From contig NC_064617.1 in assembly GCF_023898315.1 (NCBI RefSeq), forward strand, positions 620,177,000 to 620,240,999: a stretch of DNA of 64,000 nucleotides. The letters are read 5' to 3'. This DNA is from Schistocerca nitens (lineage: Eukaryota; Arthropoda; Insecta; Orthoptera; Acrididae). The translations under genes and the position numbers were made by a program. The notes beneath the pieces were generated by a model. It had not been told where the DNA came from, did no database searches, and was given only the letters and a program-made list of their open reading frames with translations. Shown here piece by piece: positions 59,001-63,439 of the stretch; the stretch's first letter is position 1; every line of letters begins with the position of its first letter.

Positions 59001-59204
59001 GTGCGGCCGTACCTTTAGGTTACGCCCGGGTTCGGAGGTGATGAGCTGCGAGGCGATGTCGGGGCAGACGGCTGGGTCCGCTCCGGCCGCAGAGACGTCG
59101 GCGTCGTTCTCCCACTCGCGGTCCGCGATGTGAGCGTAGCCGCCGCCGGGCGACGCGTGCGTCACGCGCGATGTCGTCACGATGCCCGTCGCCTTGCCAG
59201 CCGC
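21562..59204 (-). CDS. alkaline phosphatase gene, 3' six exons (partial at 5' end)
   Basis: Alkaline phosphatases hydrolyse phosphate monoesters using two zinc ions and one magnesium ion. Insect forms are usually secreted or GPI-anchored at the gut or tubule brush border. Six exons join as 59204-59013, 50449-50245, 42604-42470, 33656-33465, 25698-25579 and 21773-21562. Every intron is GT-AG. The first intron is phase 0 and the other four are phase 1, and each junction restores a family motif. The joined ~350 residues hold [30 protein letters not shown] and ETHGGDD, which contain most metal ligands. A full protein is about 500-550 residues, so roughly the first 150-180 are missing: signal peptide, first metal aspartate and catalytic serine. 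No candidate for those exons was seen between 59.2 and 64 kb on this strand. Introns are 3.8-8.8 kb and full of transposons. The family assignment is very secure; which paralogue it is cannot be told. Confidence 0.95.
21970..23020 (+). mobile_element. RTE-type LINE relic with (ACC)n/(AAC)n tail (intron E-F)
   Basis: A degenerate copy begins within the reverse transcriptase (GAAGCTTTTGACAATGTTGA, matching EKAFDN) and continues through [19 protein letters not shown] and KSFLKIF-type segments with many frameshifts. It ends GATTGAAGACC followed by about 43 bp of (ACC)n, ~24 bp of (AAC)n and a short (CAG)n. A SINE is inserted at 23021, and AACAACAACA resumes after it at 23220. It is older and more diverged than the other LINE copies. 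Confidence 0.82.
23021..23219 (+). repeat. tRNA-derived SINE, family 1, in the LINE tail
   Basis: The head GCCGGCCTGTGTGGCCGAGC has a perfect A box, and the B box GGTTCGAATCG has one change. It ends GAGCCATTTGAACCATTTG. It interrupts the (AAC)n tail of the LINE relic at 21.97-23.02 kb, with AACAACAACA on both sides. Confidence 0.93.
23494..23764 (-). repeat. tRNA-derived SINE, family C
   Basis: The minus strand starts GCAGCTCGTGGTCTTGCGGT with an A-box-like segment. GGTTCGATTCCCGGCGGGG carries the B box, and the body includes a (CAT)n stretch at about 23650-23627. An exact 12-bp target duplication ACGTCCATTATA flanks it (23482-23493 and 23765-23776). Confidence 0.88.
23777..24551. other. intron E-F, no gene recognised
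   Basis: AT-rich sequence without recognisable repeat or coding motif. Confidence 0.55.
24557..25040 (+). repeat. solo LTR of an LTR retrotransposon (intron E-F)
   Basis: The 484-bp unit begins TGTGGTGTCA and ends AGACACAACA, so its ends are short inverted repeats of the TG...CA type. It is bracketed by an exact 5-bp duplication AACTA (24552-24556 and 25041-25045). ATTAAA at 24890-24895 could be its polyadenylation signal. No internal gag-pol or second LTR is present, which indicates recombination between two LTRs. The orientation is inferred from the polyadenylation signal. Confidence 0.78.
25579..25698 (-). CDS. alkaline phosphatase exon E
   Basis: The exon is 120 bases with phase 1 at both ends, between acceptor ttctag/gtg and donor aaga/gtaagt. 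The peptide [18 protein letters not shown] matches the conserved LSYANGPGY-type segment between the TADH and ETHGG motifs. It is followed by a polar stretch ending REDDK. Joining to exon D gives [13 protein letters not shown], and joining to exon F gives DDKSEKNYR. Both joins keep the frame. Confidence 0.94.
26045..28793 (-). mobile_element. Tc1-like transposon relic split by a LINE (intron D-E)
   Basis: The 5' part, 28793-28513, starts with an inverted-repeat-like end carrying GGTCACATTAGTGTGACT. The 3' part, 26401-26045, encodes a Tc1 transposase segment in the 92-residue frame 26326-26048 ([20 protein letters not shown], then [10 protein letters not shown] with the first catalytic Asp). 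The sequence is cut off soon after that motif. The two halves align continuously to the element at 12.6-13.8 kb across the LINE insertion site, so the LINE inserted into it. Confidence 0.82.
26402..28512 (-). mobile_element. RTE-type LINE, 5'-truncated, inserted in a Tc1-like element
   Basis: The copy starts mid-endonuclease near 28512 and ends at the GTTGTTGTT tail at 26403. Frames 28280-27468 and 27422-26424 hold the linker, reverse transcriptase ([19 protein letters not shown]) and C-terminus, separated by one break near 27445. One acidic motif in the thumb/linker region (KAPGVDN in the 59-kb copy) has degenerated. It is flanked by TTTTGCCAC (26393-26401) and TTTTACCAT (28513-28521), an imperfect 9-bp target duplication. 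Both flanks are halves of one Tc1-like transposon. It lies in intron D-E in the same orientation as the host gene. Confidence 0.92.
28794..30094. other. intron D-E, one SINE, otherwise nothing recognised
   Basis: Outside the SINE at 29157-29356, only AT-rich DNA with short frames. Confidence 0.55.
29157..29356 (+). repeat. tRNA-derived SINE, family 1
   Basis: A full-length copy (GCCAGCCGGTGTGGCCGTGA to GAACCATTTT). It is flanked by TGTTAGTTATT (29146-29156) and TGTTAGTAATT (29357-29367), an 11-bp duplication with one mismatch. It lies in intron D-E. Confidence 0.92.
30095..31290 (-). mobile_element. Tc1-like transposon relic (intron D-E)
   Basis: On the minus strand [16 protein letters not shown] at 31139 opens a degenerate transposase. 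[20 protein letters not shown] follows, then a segment matching the first catalytic region near 30700. A C-terminal [20 protein letters not shown] corresponds to the PW...S/NPIENLW..LK region, with the catalytic segment degraded. Stops and frameshifts are frequent. Terminal repeats were not resolved. It occupies part of the 7.8-kb intron between exons D and E. Confidence 0.65.
31541..31681 (+). repeat. tRNA-derived SINE, family 2, 5'-truncated
   Basis: The copy starts just before the B box (GGAGGTTCGAGTCCTCCC) and ends in an ACACACATTAT tail. An exact 11-bp target duplication TATCAAGAATT flanks it (31530-31540 and 31682-31692). 5' truncation fits reverse transcription from the 3' end. Confidence 0.9.
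31755..33336 (+). mobile_element. mariner-type element with ~120-bp terminal inverted repeats
   Basis: The arms 31755-31875 and 33216-33335 (CAGGGTGTTACAAAAAGG at the outer end) are about 120 bp each with roughly a dozen differences. TA lies on both sides. The element encodes one transposase of the DUF4817-type mariner branch. It sits in intron D-E, and its right end is only ~130 bp from the splice donor of phosphatase exon D. Confidence 0.9.
32065..33134 (+). pseudogene. mariner-type transposase (DD41D spacing), broken
   Basis: [20 protein letters not shown] at 32065 is the N-terminal helix-turn-helix start. A frameshift near 32140 moves the protein to the frame 32142-33134, which has stops at 32352-32354 and 32586-32588. 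Motifs in order are [29 protein letters not shown] (first Asp), [14 protein letters not shown] (second Asp) and [13 protein letters not shown] (third Asp). I count 41 residues between the second and third acids, which fits the DD41D class. It ends NGGRFEHFL. Not functional as it stands. Confidence 0.88.
33465..33656 (-). CDS. alkaline phosphatase exon D (metal-site core)
   Basis: The exon is 192 bases with phase 1 at both ends, between acceptor ttccag/gtg and donor ctcg/gtgagt. It encodes [19 protein letters not shown] and later [18 protein letters not shown]. The Asp and second His of RIDMAHH and the Asp-His of TADH match zinc ligands of the family. Mammalian enzymes have His where this protein has Met after RID. 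The exon is a clear GC/CpG-rich island in AT-rich DNA. A mariner-type element ends about 130 bp downstream of the donor. Confidence 0.96.
33720..35422. other. intron C-D, dispersed repeat block
   Basis: 33720-34440 is AT-rich, 34490-34790 is the purine tract, and 34860-35422 is AT-rich. No coding motif. Confidence 0.5.
34490..34790 (+). repeat. purine-rich low-complexity repeat
   Basis: About 300 bp of almost pure purine on the plus strand, built from imperfect GAGGAGGAGATGGACAAAGA units. Similar stretches lie at 58420-58740 and 62820-62990 and share the unit GAGATGGACAAAGAGAGG. The AT-rich block to the left (33720-34440) may belong to the same dispersed element. Confidence 0.7.
35433..35617 (-). 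repeat. tRNA-derived SINE, family 1
   Basis: A reverse-complement copy with a small deletion in the tail (CATAGTGCTCAGAGCC stays but the GAACCATTT repeat is lost). The B box complement is GGATTCGAACC. An exact 10-bp duplication GCCACTCTGA flanks it (35423-35432 and 35618-35627). Confidence 0.92.
35628..38221. other. intron C-D, no gene recognised
   Basis: 36.3-36.7 kb is GC-richer and contains the TATA candidate. 36.9-38.2 kb is AT-rich and featureless. Confidence 0.5.
36500..36545 (+). promoter_or_regulatory. possible isolated TATA-type promoter
   Basis: GTATAAAGGTGG at about 36508 is followed ~25-30 bp later by TTCAGAACA, which resembles an arthropod initiator. No gene follows. It may be a remnant of an LTR or another Pol II element. 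Weak evidence. Confidence 0.2.
38222..41475 (+). mobile_element. RTE-type LINE, full length but broken (intron C-D)
   Basis: This is a second copy of the same LINE family. Its leader at 38222-38570 is unlike that of the 59.5-kb copy. The two align from CATTCGGATC (38577 and 59827) onward. The coding region is split into at least six frames: 38525-38800, 38755-39534, 39560-39793, 39836-40225, 40270-40659 and 40785-41453. A Tyr/Trp-to-stop change is visible near 39792 and the FADD motif has become FAND near 40716. The 3' end is a short CAACAACAG tail. AATGAAC occurs at 38222-38228 and 41475-41481 and may be a 7-bp target duplication. It inserted in sense opposite to the host gene. Confidence 0.9.
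41482..42469. other. intron C-D next to exon C, no gene recognised
   Basis: AT-rich unique-looking sequence up to the splice donor of exon C. Confidence 0.55.
42470..42604 (-). CDS. alkaline phosphatase exon C
   Basis: The exon is 135 bases with phase 1 at both ends, between acceptor tcatag/gac and donor gaag/gtaagc. Joined to exon B it reads [16 protein letters not shown], where the family has LLGLF and an H-M-Y pattern. It ends in FILFVEG, whose glutamate corresponds to a magnesium ligand in characterised alkaline phosphatases. The split final codon is completed by exon D to give FVEGARID. Confidence 0.95.
42605..44701. other. intron B-C, no gene recognised
   Basis: A GC-richer part at 43.5-43.85 kb contains two near copies of CAGTGTTCTGAGCGC. 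No coding similarity seen. Confidence 0.5.
44713..44914 (+). repeat. tRNA-derived SINE, family 1, full length
   Basis: It runs from GCCGGCCGGTGTGGCCGTGC to a seven-T tail. An exact 11-bp target duplication TATAGATTCCA flanks it (44702-44712 and 44915-44925). It lies in intron B-C. Confidence 0.95.
45210..45402 (+). repeat. tRNA-derived SINE, family 1
   Basis: A full-length copy with head GCCGGCCACTGTGACCAAGC (A box changed) and the tail cut to GAGCCATTTTTT. An exact 13-bp duplication GAGAAAGACTGCA flanks it (45197-45209 and 45403-45415). Confidence 0.95.
45665..46033. repeat. head-to-head inverted dimer of a tRNA-derived SINE (family B)
   Basis: The left arm 45708-45847 and right arm 45894-46032 are reverse complements (about 140 bp, few differences) around a 46-bp spacer. 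Each arm has a tRNA-like core: GGTAGCTCAGTGGTAGAGCA, GAGTTCGAGTCTCGG, then CACAGTTTTAATCTGCCAGG. The left unit also keeps the outer tail (45665-45707), which is missing on the right. One 11-bp duplication AGTTGTATGTA (45654-45664 and 46034-46044) flanks the whole structure, so it arrived as a single insertion. Confidence 0.88.
46378..46557. repeat. near-perfect 87-bp-arm palindrome
   Basis: The arms 46378-46464 and 46471-46557 match at 82 of 87 positions around a 6-bp spacer (AACTGC). Examples are GAGCAATTGCACTAAAGACT and its complement AGTCTTTAGTGCAATTGCTC. The sequence could form a long hairpin as DNA or RNA. It may be a MITE or a precursor-like hairpin. No flanking duplication was seen. 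Confidence 0.9.
46558..47086. other. intron B-C, no gene recognised
   Basis: AT-rich. Nothing seen beyond short frames. Confidence 0.5.
47087..47121 (+). repeat. SINE family 1 tail fragment
   Basis: CCCATAGTGCTCAGAGCC followed by ATTTGAACCATTTT is the last ~35 bp of family 1 with nothing of the head. It is a strongly 5'-truncated copy next to the Tc1 relic. Confidence 0.8.
47150..48035 (+). mobile_element. Tc1-like transposon relic (intron B-C)
   Basis: Degenerate transposase remnants read in shifting frames. [14 protein letters not shown] near 47412 resembles the segment before the first catalytic Asp. [20 protein letters not shown] near 47826-47885 has the third catalytic Glu. [19 protein letters not shown] near 47962-48020 matches the usual C-terminus. 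The second catalytic region near 47720-47745 (VNNNAPCH) has lost its Asp. Terminal repeats were not identified. Confidence 0.75.
48036..49172. other. intron B-C, no gene recognised
   Basis: Apart from the doubtful SINE relic at 48640-48830, nothing identifiable. Confidence 0.5.
48640..48830 (-). repeat. possible tRNA-like SINE relic
   Basis: The minus strand has GATAGCTGAGCTCGTGG (A-box-like) near 48805-48790 and a poor B-box-like CTCTTCGATTAA near 48745-48735. A GGATGTGGTTTTTGGGAGTT body follows. The layout resembles an SINE but the similarity is weak. Confidence 0.4.
49173..49193 (+). repeat. A21 homopolymer
   Basis: An uninterrupted A run just left of the Tc1 relic end at 49195. It could be a retroposed tail, but no source element was recognised. 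Confidence 0.9.
49195..49500 (-). mobile_element. Tc1-like transposon relic, 3' end
   Basis: Minus-strand residues [18 protein letters not shown] (49480-49425) match the third catalytic region of Tc1 transposases. A C-terminal [10 protein letters not shown] follows. Downstream on this strand the sequence runs into ATTTTTTGGTGATGCGATT near 49205-49235, which looks like the element's terminal region. The part upstream of 49500 is too decayed to read. Confidence 0.6.
49501..50244. other. intron B-C next to exon B
   Basis: Degenerate sequence, possibly the decayed 5' part of the Tc1 relic at 49.2-49.5 kb. Not readable. Confidence 0.4.
50245..50449 (-). CDS. alkaline phosphatase exon B
   Basis: The exon has 68 codons plus one base, between acceptor tttcag/gtg and donor ctgg/gtatta. 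The first codon is Val, which follows NLK of exon A to give the family motif [14 protein letters not shown] charged low-similarity stretch follows ([16 protein letters not shown]), then [11 protein letters not shown] and DYILG. The last G codon is split with the next exon. The acidic/basic stretch falls where the family normally has a variable surface loop. Confidence 0.95.
50450..51482. other. intron A-B next to exon B, no gene recognised
   Basis: AT-rich with short frames. No repeat signature found. Confidence 0.5.
51483..53790 (-). mobile_element. RTE-type LINE relic with internal insertion (intron A-B)
   Basis: The minus strand reads from endonuclease segments ([20 protein letters not shown] at 53000-52920) to reverse-transcriptase segments (matching [14 protein letters not shown] near 51740 and [11 protein letters not shown] near 51510). 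It has no surviving long frame. The 3' third of the LINE and the tail are missing. A separate 352-bp element interrupts it at 51768-52119. Divergence from the other copies is high, so this is an old insertion. Confidence 0.8.
51768..52119. mobile_element. 352-bp insert with inverted arms and hammerhead-like core
   Basis: The insert splits the LINE relic, and flanking LINE sequence aligns on both sides. It is bracketed by ATTTTTCCACT (51757-51767) and ATTTTTCCATT (52120-52130), an 11-bp duplication with one mismatch. Two inverted arms, about 51768-51857 and 51984-52076, share the segment with AAATTAAAT, GCGTAAA and CGAAAC/CGGAAC. On the minus strand the left arm (51856-51826) reads CTGAAGA, a GGTGT/ACACC hairpin, then CGAAAC. 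That resembles the CUGANGA and GAAA cores of a hammerhead ribozyme as found in Penelope-like elements and retrozymes. No coding capacity. Family assignment is uncertain. Confidence 0.6.
53791..54859. other. intron A-B, no gene recognised
   Basis: Mixed composition. Nothing identifiable. Confidence 0.5.
54860..55480. other. GC-rich block of unknown origin (intron A-B)
   Basis: This ~600-bp stretch is clearly more GC- and CpG-rich than the flanks (GGGGACTCTGGCTCGCG; CCGCTCCGGGACCGTG). The longest frame is 81 codons. It could be an LTR or another repeat, but no terminal repeats or duplication were found. Confidence 0.4.
55631..56240 (-). mobile_element. mariner relic (SETMAR-like transposase), 3' part
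   Basis: The right end on the minus strand is GCATTACTTATTGAACGCC near 55650-55632, a mariner-like terminus. The frame 56066-55782 holds [20 protein letters not shown] followed by a [10 protein letters not shown] segment. This matches the C-terminal HLFGPLK...GRHF...EV..A...WL pattern of mariner transposases. The second frame, 56235-56017, holds the preceding part ([20 protein letters not shown]). The 5' half is missing. It lies in intron A-B. Confidence 0.75.
56680..58302 (+). mobile_element. mariner-type transposon relic with inverted ends
   Basis: The ends CAGAGCGTCCATAGTTAAAG (from 56680) and GGAACTAATTATGGACGCCC (to 58302) form ~24-bp inverted repeats with TA outside. Internal remnants include LIMLFYK near 56925, a linker with SKTLEKM near 57020, [11 protein letters not shown] near 57360 and [12 protein letters not shown] near 57640. 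The last matches the segment after the second catalytic Asp (D/GAPPHIA), with the Asp context altered. Frames are short and many stops are present. Confidence 0.72.
58420..58740 (+). repeat. purine-rich low-complexity repeat
   Basis: A plus-strand purine tract with imperfect GGAGGAGATGGGCAAAGAAT-type units, related to 34490-34790 and 62820-62990. Pro-Ser-Leu-rich frames on the minus strand come from its composition. Confidence 0.7.
59013..59204 (-). CDS. alkaline phosphatase exon A
   Basis: This exon has 64 whole codons with both introns in phase 0. It lies between acceptor cccgcag/gcg and donor aag/gtacgg. The peptide runs from [11 protein letters not shown] to PGRNLK. RVTHASP supplies the histidine and serine that correspond to magnesium-site ligands in other family members. 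ADREWEND carries the arginine that matches the phosphate-binding arginine. The exon is GC- and CpG-rich compared with its surroundings. A longer open frame continues upstream to 59459, but the acceptor and the loss of family similarity upstream show that this extension is intron. Confidence 0.95.
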
Positions 59205-59786
59205 CTGCGGGCGAATCCAGCAGCAGCGCGTCAGCGGCGCACAGTGGCTGCGCAGTGGTTTCTGAACGGCAGTTGTATAAATTACACTGCCTGACTTGGA
59301 CAGTGAAACACCCGGTGTATATGGTAGGATGTCACTGTAGCTTATCGTACGTATACACACAAAATCGTTGAGTATACAGAGGATCAGTTGCAATTCACTA
59401 CAACAGTTAGAATGGCCACCACTGTGTGAAGGTGTTGTTCTTGTTTTGTGTGGTTTCAAGGCCTGGTGAACCCGTGGTCAAGGAGTTGCGTCTTCGACTA
59501 TTAATCAGAACGTCCAGGGTCCCGGGTTCGAACCTCGCCACTGCTCAAATTATGAACGAAAGCCATCAGCGATGGCGGAAAGGACTTCCGGCATAAGAAG
59601 CCACTGTCAGTCTTCCAACGATCTTGTCAAAGAGGGCGGAGGAGCGGACAGAAGGTCAGGTCACTGTCTGGCCTTTGGCGTGGGAAAGTACCCCTAAAGG
59701 CGGAAGAAGGCAATGGAAACCATTGCATTAAAGACACATAATGTGTATCGACAGGAGATGTGGCTTGTGACTGAGAACGTGTCATT

Positions 59787-60125
59787 ATGGTCTCTCCATT
59801 GGCCACAGATCTCGGCCTAGTCGTCCATTCGGATCACCGAGAGGGGATTGTCAAGGAGTTGTTGACTACTCAGGAGGACGTCGTTATCAGGAGAAAGAAA
59901 ACTGGCATTCTACGGATCGGAGCGTGGAATGTCAGATCCCTTAATCGGGCAGGTAGGTTAGAAAATTTAAAAAGGGAAATGGATAGGTTAAAGTTAGATA
60001 TAGTGGGAATTAGTGAAGTTCGGTGGCAGGAGGAACAAGATTTTTGGTCAGGTGATTACAGGACTATAAATACAAAATCAAATAGGGGTAATGCAGGAGT
60101 AGGTTTAATAATGAATAAAAAATAG
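59787..60125 (+). pseudogene. LINE endonuclease domain, N-terminal part (frameshifted)
   Basis: The 112-residue frame holds the start of an APE-type endonuclease. [17 protein letters not shown] carries the conserved Asn, and [10 protein letters not shown] carries the catalytic Glu. It runs to a stop just after [11 protein letters not shown]. Compared with the copy at 38.8 kb, one base is lost at 60112-60127 (AAAAAATAGG here against AAAATAATAG there). The next frame therefore continues the same protein. The start may be the Met at 59787 or lie further in; similarity between copies begins near 59827. Confidence 0.85.
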
Positions 60126-60127
60126 GA

Positions 60128-62716
60128 GTGCGGGTTAGCTACTACAAACAGCATAGTGAACGCATTATTGTGGCCAAGATAGACACAAAGCCCATGCCTA
60201 CTACAGTAGTACAAGTTTATATGCCAACTAGCTCTGCAGATGATGAAGAAATTGATGAAATGTATGACGAGATAAAAGAAATTATTCAGGTAGTGAAGGG
60301 AGACGAAAATTTAATAGTCATGGGTGACTGGAATTCGTCAGTAGGAAAAGGGAGAGAAAGAAACATAGTTGGTGAATATGGATTGGGGGGAAGAAATAAA
60401 AGAGGAAGCCGACTTGTAGAATTTTGCACAGAGCATAACTTAATCATACCTAACACTTGGTTCAAGAATCATAAAAGAAGGTTGTATACCTGGAAGAATC
60501 CTGGAGATACTAATAGGTATCAGATAGATTATATAATGGTAAGACAGAGATTCAGGAACCAGGTTTTAAATTGTAAGACATTTCCAGGGGCAGATGTGGA
60601 TTCTGACCACAATCTATTGGTTATGAACTGCAGATTGAAACTGAAGAAACTGCAACAAGGTGGGAATTTAAGGAGATGGGACCTGGATAAACTGAAAGAA
60701 CCAGAGGTTGTAGAGAGTTTCAGGGAGAGCATATGGGAACAATTGACAGGAATGGGGGAAACAAATACAGTAGAAGAAGAATGGGTAGCTCTGAGGGATG
60801 AAGTAGTGAAGGAAGCAGAGGATCAAGTAGGTAAAAAGACGAGGGCTAATAGAAATCCTTGGGTAACAGAAGAAATATTGAATTTAATTGATGAAAGGAG
60901 AAAATATAAAAATGCAGTAAATGAAGCAGGCAAAAGGGAATACAAACGTCTCAAAAATGAGATCGACAGAAAGTGCAAAATGGCTAAGCAGGGATGGCTA
61001 GAGGACAAATGTAAGGATGTAGAGGCTTGTCTCACTAGGGGTAAGATAGATACTGCCTACAGGAAAATTAAAGAGACCTTTGGAGATAAGAGAACCACTT
61101 GTATGAATATCAAGAGCTCAGATGGCAACCCAGATCTAAGCAAAGAAGGGAAGGCAGAAAGGTGGAAGGAGTATATAGAGGGTTTCTACAAGGGCGATGT
61201 ACTTGAGGACAGTATTATGGAAATGGAAGAGGATGTAGATGAAGATGAAATGGGAGATAAGATACTGCGTGAAGAGTTTGACAGAGCACTGAAAGACCTG
61301 AGTCGAAACAAGGCCCCGGGAGTAGACAACATTCCATTAGAACTACTGATGGCCTTGGGAGAGCCAGTCATGACAAAACTCTACCATCTGGTGAGCAAGA
61401 TGTATGAGACAGGCGAAATACCCAGAGACTTCAAGAAGAATATAATATTTCCAATACCAAAGAAAGCAGGTATTGACAGATGTGAAAATTACCGAACTAT
61501 CAGTTTAATAAGTCACAGCTGCAAAATACTAACGCGAATTCTTTACAGACGAATGGAAAAACTGGTAGAAGCGGACCTCGGGGAAGATCAGTTTGGATTC
61601 CGTAGAAATGTTGGAACACATGAGGCAATACTAACCTTACGACTTATCTTAGAAGAAAGATTAAGAAAAGGCAAACCTACGTTTCTAGCATTTGTAGACT
61701 TAGAGAAAGCCTTTGACAACGTTAACTGGAATACTCTCTTTCAAATTCTGAAGGTGGCAGGGGTAAAATACAGGGAGCGAAAGGCTATTTACAGTTTGTA
61801 CAGAAACCAAATGGCAGTTATAAGAGTCGAGGAGCATGAAAGGGAAGCAGTGGTTGGGAAAGGAGTGAGGCAGGGTTGTAGCCTCTCCCCGATGTTATTC
61901 AATCTGTATATTGAGCAAGCAGTAAAGGAAACAAAAGAAAAATTCGGAGGAGGTATTAAAATTCATGGAGAAGAAGTAAAAACTTTGAGGTTCGCCGATG
62001 ACATTGTAATTCTGTCAGAGACAGCAAAGGACTTGGAAGAGCAGTTGAACGGAATGGACAGTGTCTTGAAAGGAGGATATAAGATGAACATCAACAAAAG
62101 CAAAACGAGGATAATGGAATGTAGTCAAATTAAATCGGGTGATGCTGAGGGAATTAAATTAGGAAATGAGACACATAAAGTAGTACAGGAGTTTTGCTAT
62201 TTAGGGAGTAAAATAACTGATGATGGTCGAAGTAGAGAGGATATAAAATGTAGACTGGCAATGGCAAGGAAATCGTTTCTGAAGAAGAGAAATTTGTTAA
62301 CATCGAGTATAGATTTAAGTGTCAGGAAGTCGTTTCTGAAAGTATTTGTATGGAGTGTAGCCATGTATGGAAGTGAAACATGGACGATATCCAGTTTGGA
62401 CAAGAAGAGAATAGAAGCTTTCGAAATGTGGTGCTACAGAAGAATGCTGAACATAAGGTGGGTAGATCACGTAACTAATGAGGAGGTATTGAATAGGATT
62501 GGGGAGAAGAGAAGTTTGTGGCACAACTTGACTAGAAGAAGGGATCGGTTGGTAGGACATGTTTTGAGGCATCAAGGGATCACAAATTTAGCATTGGAGG
62601 GCAGCGTGGAGGGTAAAAATCGTAGAGGGAGACCAAGAGATCAATACACTAAGCAGATTCAGAAGGATGTAGGTTGCAGTACGCACTGGGAGATGAAGAA
62701 GCTTGCACAGGATTGA
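60128..62716 (+). pseudogene. LINE endonuclease-reverse transcriptase, main frame
   Basis: The frame has 862 codons. Endonuclease motifs are GDWNS (about residues 66-70), QIDYIMV (about 137) and SDHN (about 159-162). Reverse-transcriptase motifs follow in the usual order: [33 protein letters not shown] (about 522-531), [18 protein letters not shown], and the catalytic FADD (about 622-625). The C-terminal part has [15 protein letters not shown] and a GRPR motif. An AGA-to-TGA change at 62714-62716 removes the last ~14 residues found in the copies at 20.5, 26.4 and 41.4 kb. It would make first-strand cDNA at nicked target DNA. It is scored as a pseudogene because of the upstream frameshift and this stop. 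Confidence 0.92.
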
Positions 62717-62819
62717 GTAGCATGGAGAGCTGCATCAAACCAGTCTCAGAACTGAAGACCACAACAACAACAACAACAACAACAACTTCAGTTCTCTAGC
62801 AAGGTTTTCTTTTCAAAGT

Positions 62820-62998
62820 TAATAAACATTACTCCGAGTCGGGGACTAGAGGAAGAAGAGGTACAAACACAGGAAGCAGAAGGAAAACGACAGAGAGATG
62901 GAGGAAGAGGAGAAAGTGCTGAGGAGTAGTAGATGGACAAAGAGAGGAGGCAGGAGGATATGGACGGAGAAACAGGGGAGGTGAAGAATGGGACGTAC
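62820..62998 (+). repeat. purine-rich low-complexity repeat, right part beyond a SINE
   Basis: The same type of purine tract (GTAGATGGACAAAGAGAGGA). After the SINE at 63005-63201 the flank CCAATTTCCATACATATTTA continues, which suggests one dispersed element split by the SINE. Confidence 0.65.
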
Positions 62999-63004
62999 AT
63001 CCAA

Positions 63005-63201
63005 ATGGTTCAAATGGCTCTGAGCACTATGGGACTCAACTGCTGAGGTCATTAGTCCCCTAGAACTTAGAACTAGTTAAACCTAACTAACCTAAGGACA
63101 TCACAAACATCCATACCCGAGGCAGGATTCGAACCTGCGACCGTAGCGGTCTTGCGGTTCCAGACTGCAGCGCCTTTAACCGCACGGCCACTTCGGCCGG
63201 C
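63005..63201 (-). repeat. tRNA-derived SINE, family 1
   Basis: A full-length reverse-complement copy (GGTTCAAATGGCTCTGAGC tail, GGATTCGAACC B box, CGGCCACTTCGGCCGGC head). An exact 13-bp duplication GACGTACATCCAA flanks it (62992-63004 and 63202-63214). It interrupts the purine-rich repeat at 62.8-63.25 kb. Confidence 0.95.
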
Positions 63202-63439
63202 GACGTACATCCAATTTCCATACATATTTATTAATTGTAAAACACTGTCGGGTTGGCTAGTATACAATATGTGCAGAACCAAGAGGGAACAATAGGACTG
63301 GAAGAACAAGAACCAAGTATATGAAGATGGTATCTGTTCTTGTTGACCGAAAGAACAGGTATCATCGGTGACCGTGCAGCTCTCTAGAATAAAATAATTA
63401 AAACAAGACCTTAAGATGCCCACAGGCATTGATATATAT

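Larger units (their letters stand above)
59460..62790 (+). mobile_element. RTE-type LINE, near full length
   Basis: This non-LTR retrotransposon has a ~370-bp leader (59460-59830), an APE-type endonuclease, a reverse transcriptase and a (CAA)n tail at about 62759-62788. The endonuclease-RT architecture, single main ORF and short microsatellite tail fit the RTE/BovB-like clade. The leader holds a tRNA-like stretch with an A-box-like GTGGTCAAGGAGT near 59472 and a B-box-like GGTTCGAACC near 59525. Only one frameshift and one premature stop separate it from an open reading frame, so it is the youngest LINE in the window. Target-site duplication: not clear. It lies upstream of exon A, in an intron or the 5' region of the phosphatase gene. 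Confidence 0.9.

Noticed and set aside
58938-59459. Whole 173-codon minus-strand frame as one exon
   Set aside because: Only 59204-59013 resembles alkaline phosphatase. An acceptor at 59205-59206 and a donor at 59012-59011 delimit the exon.
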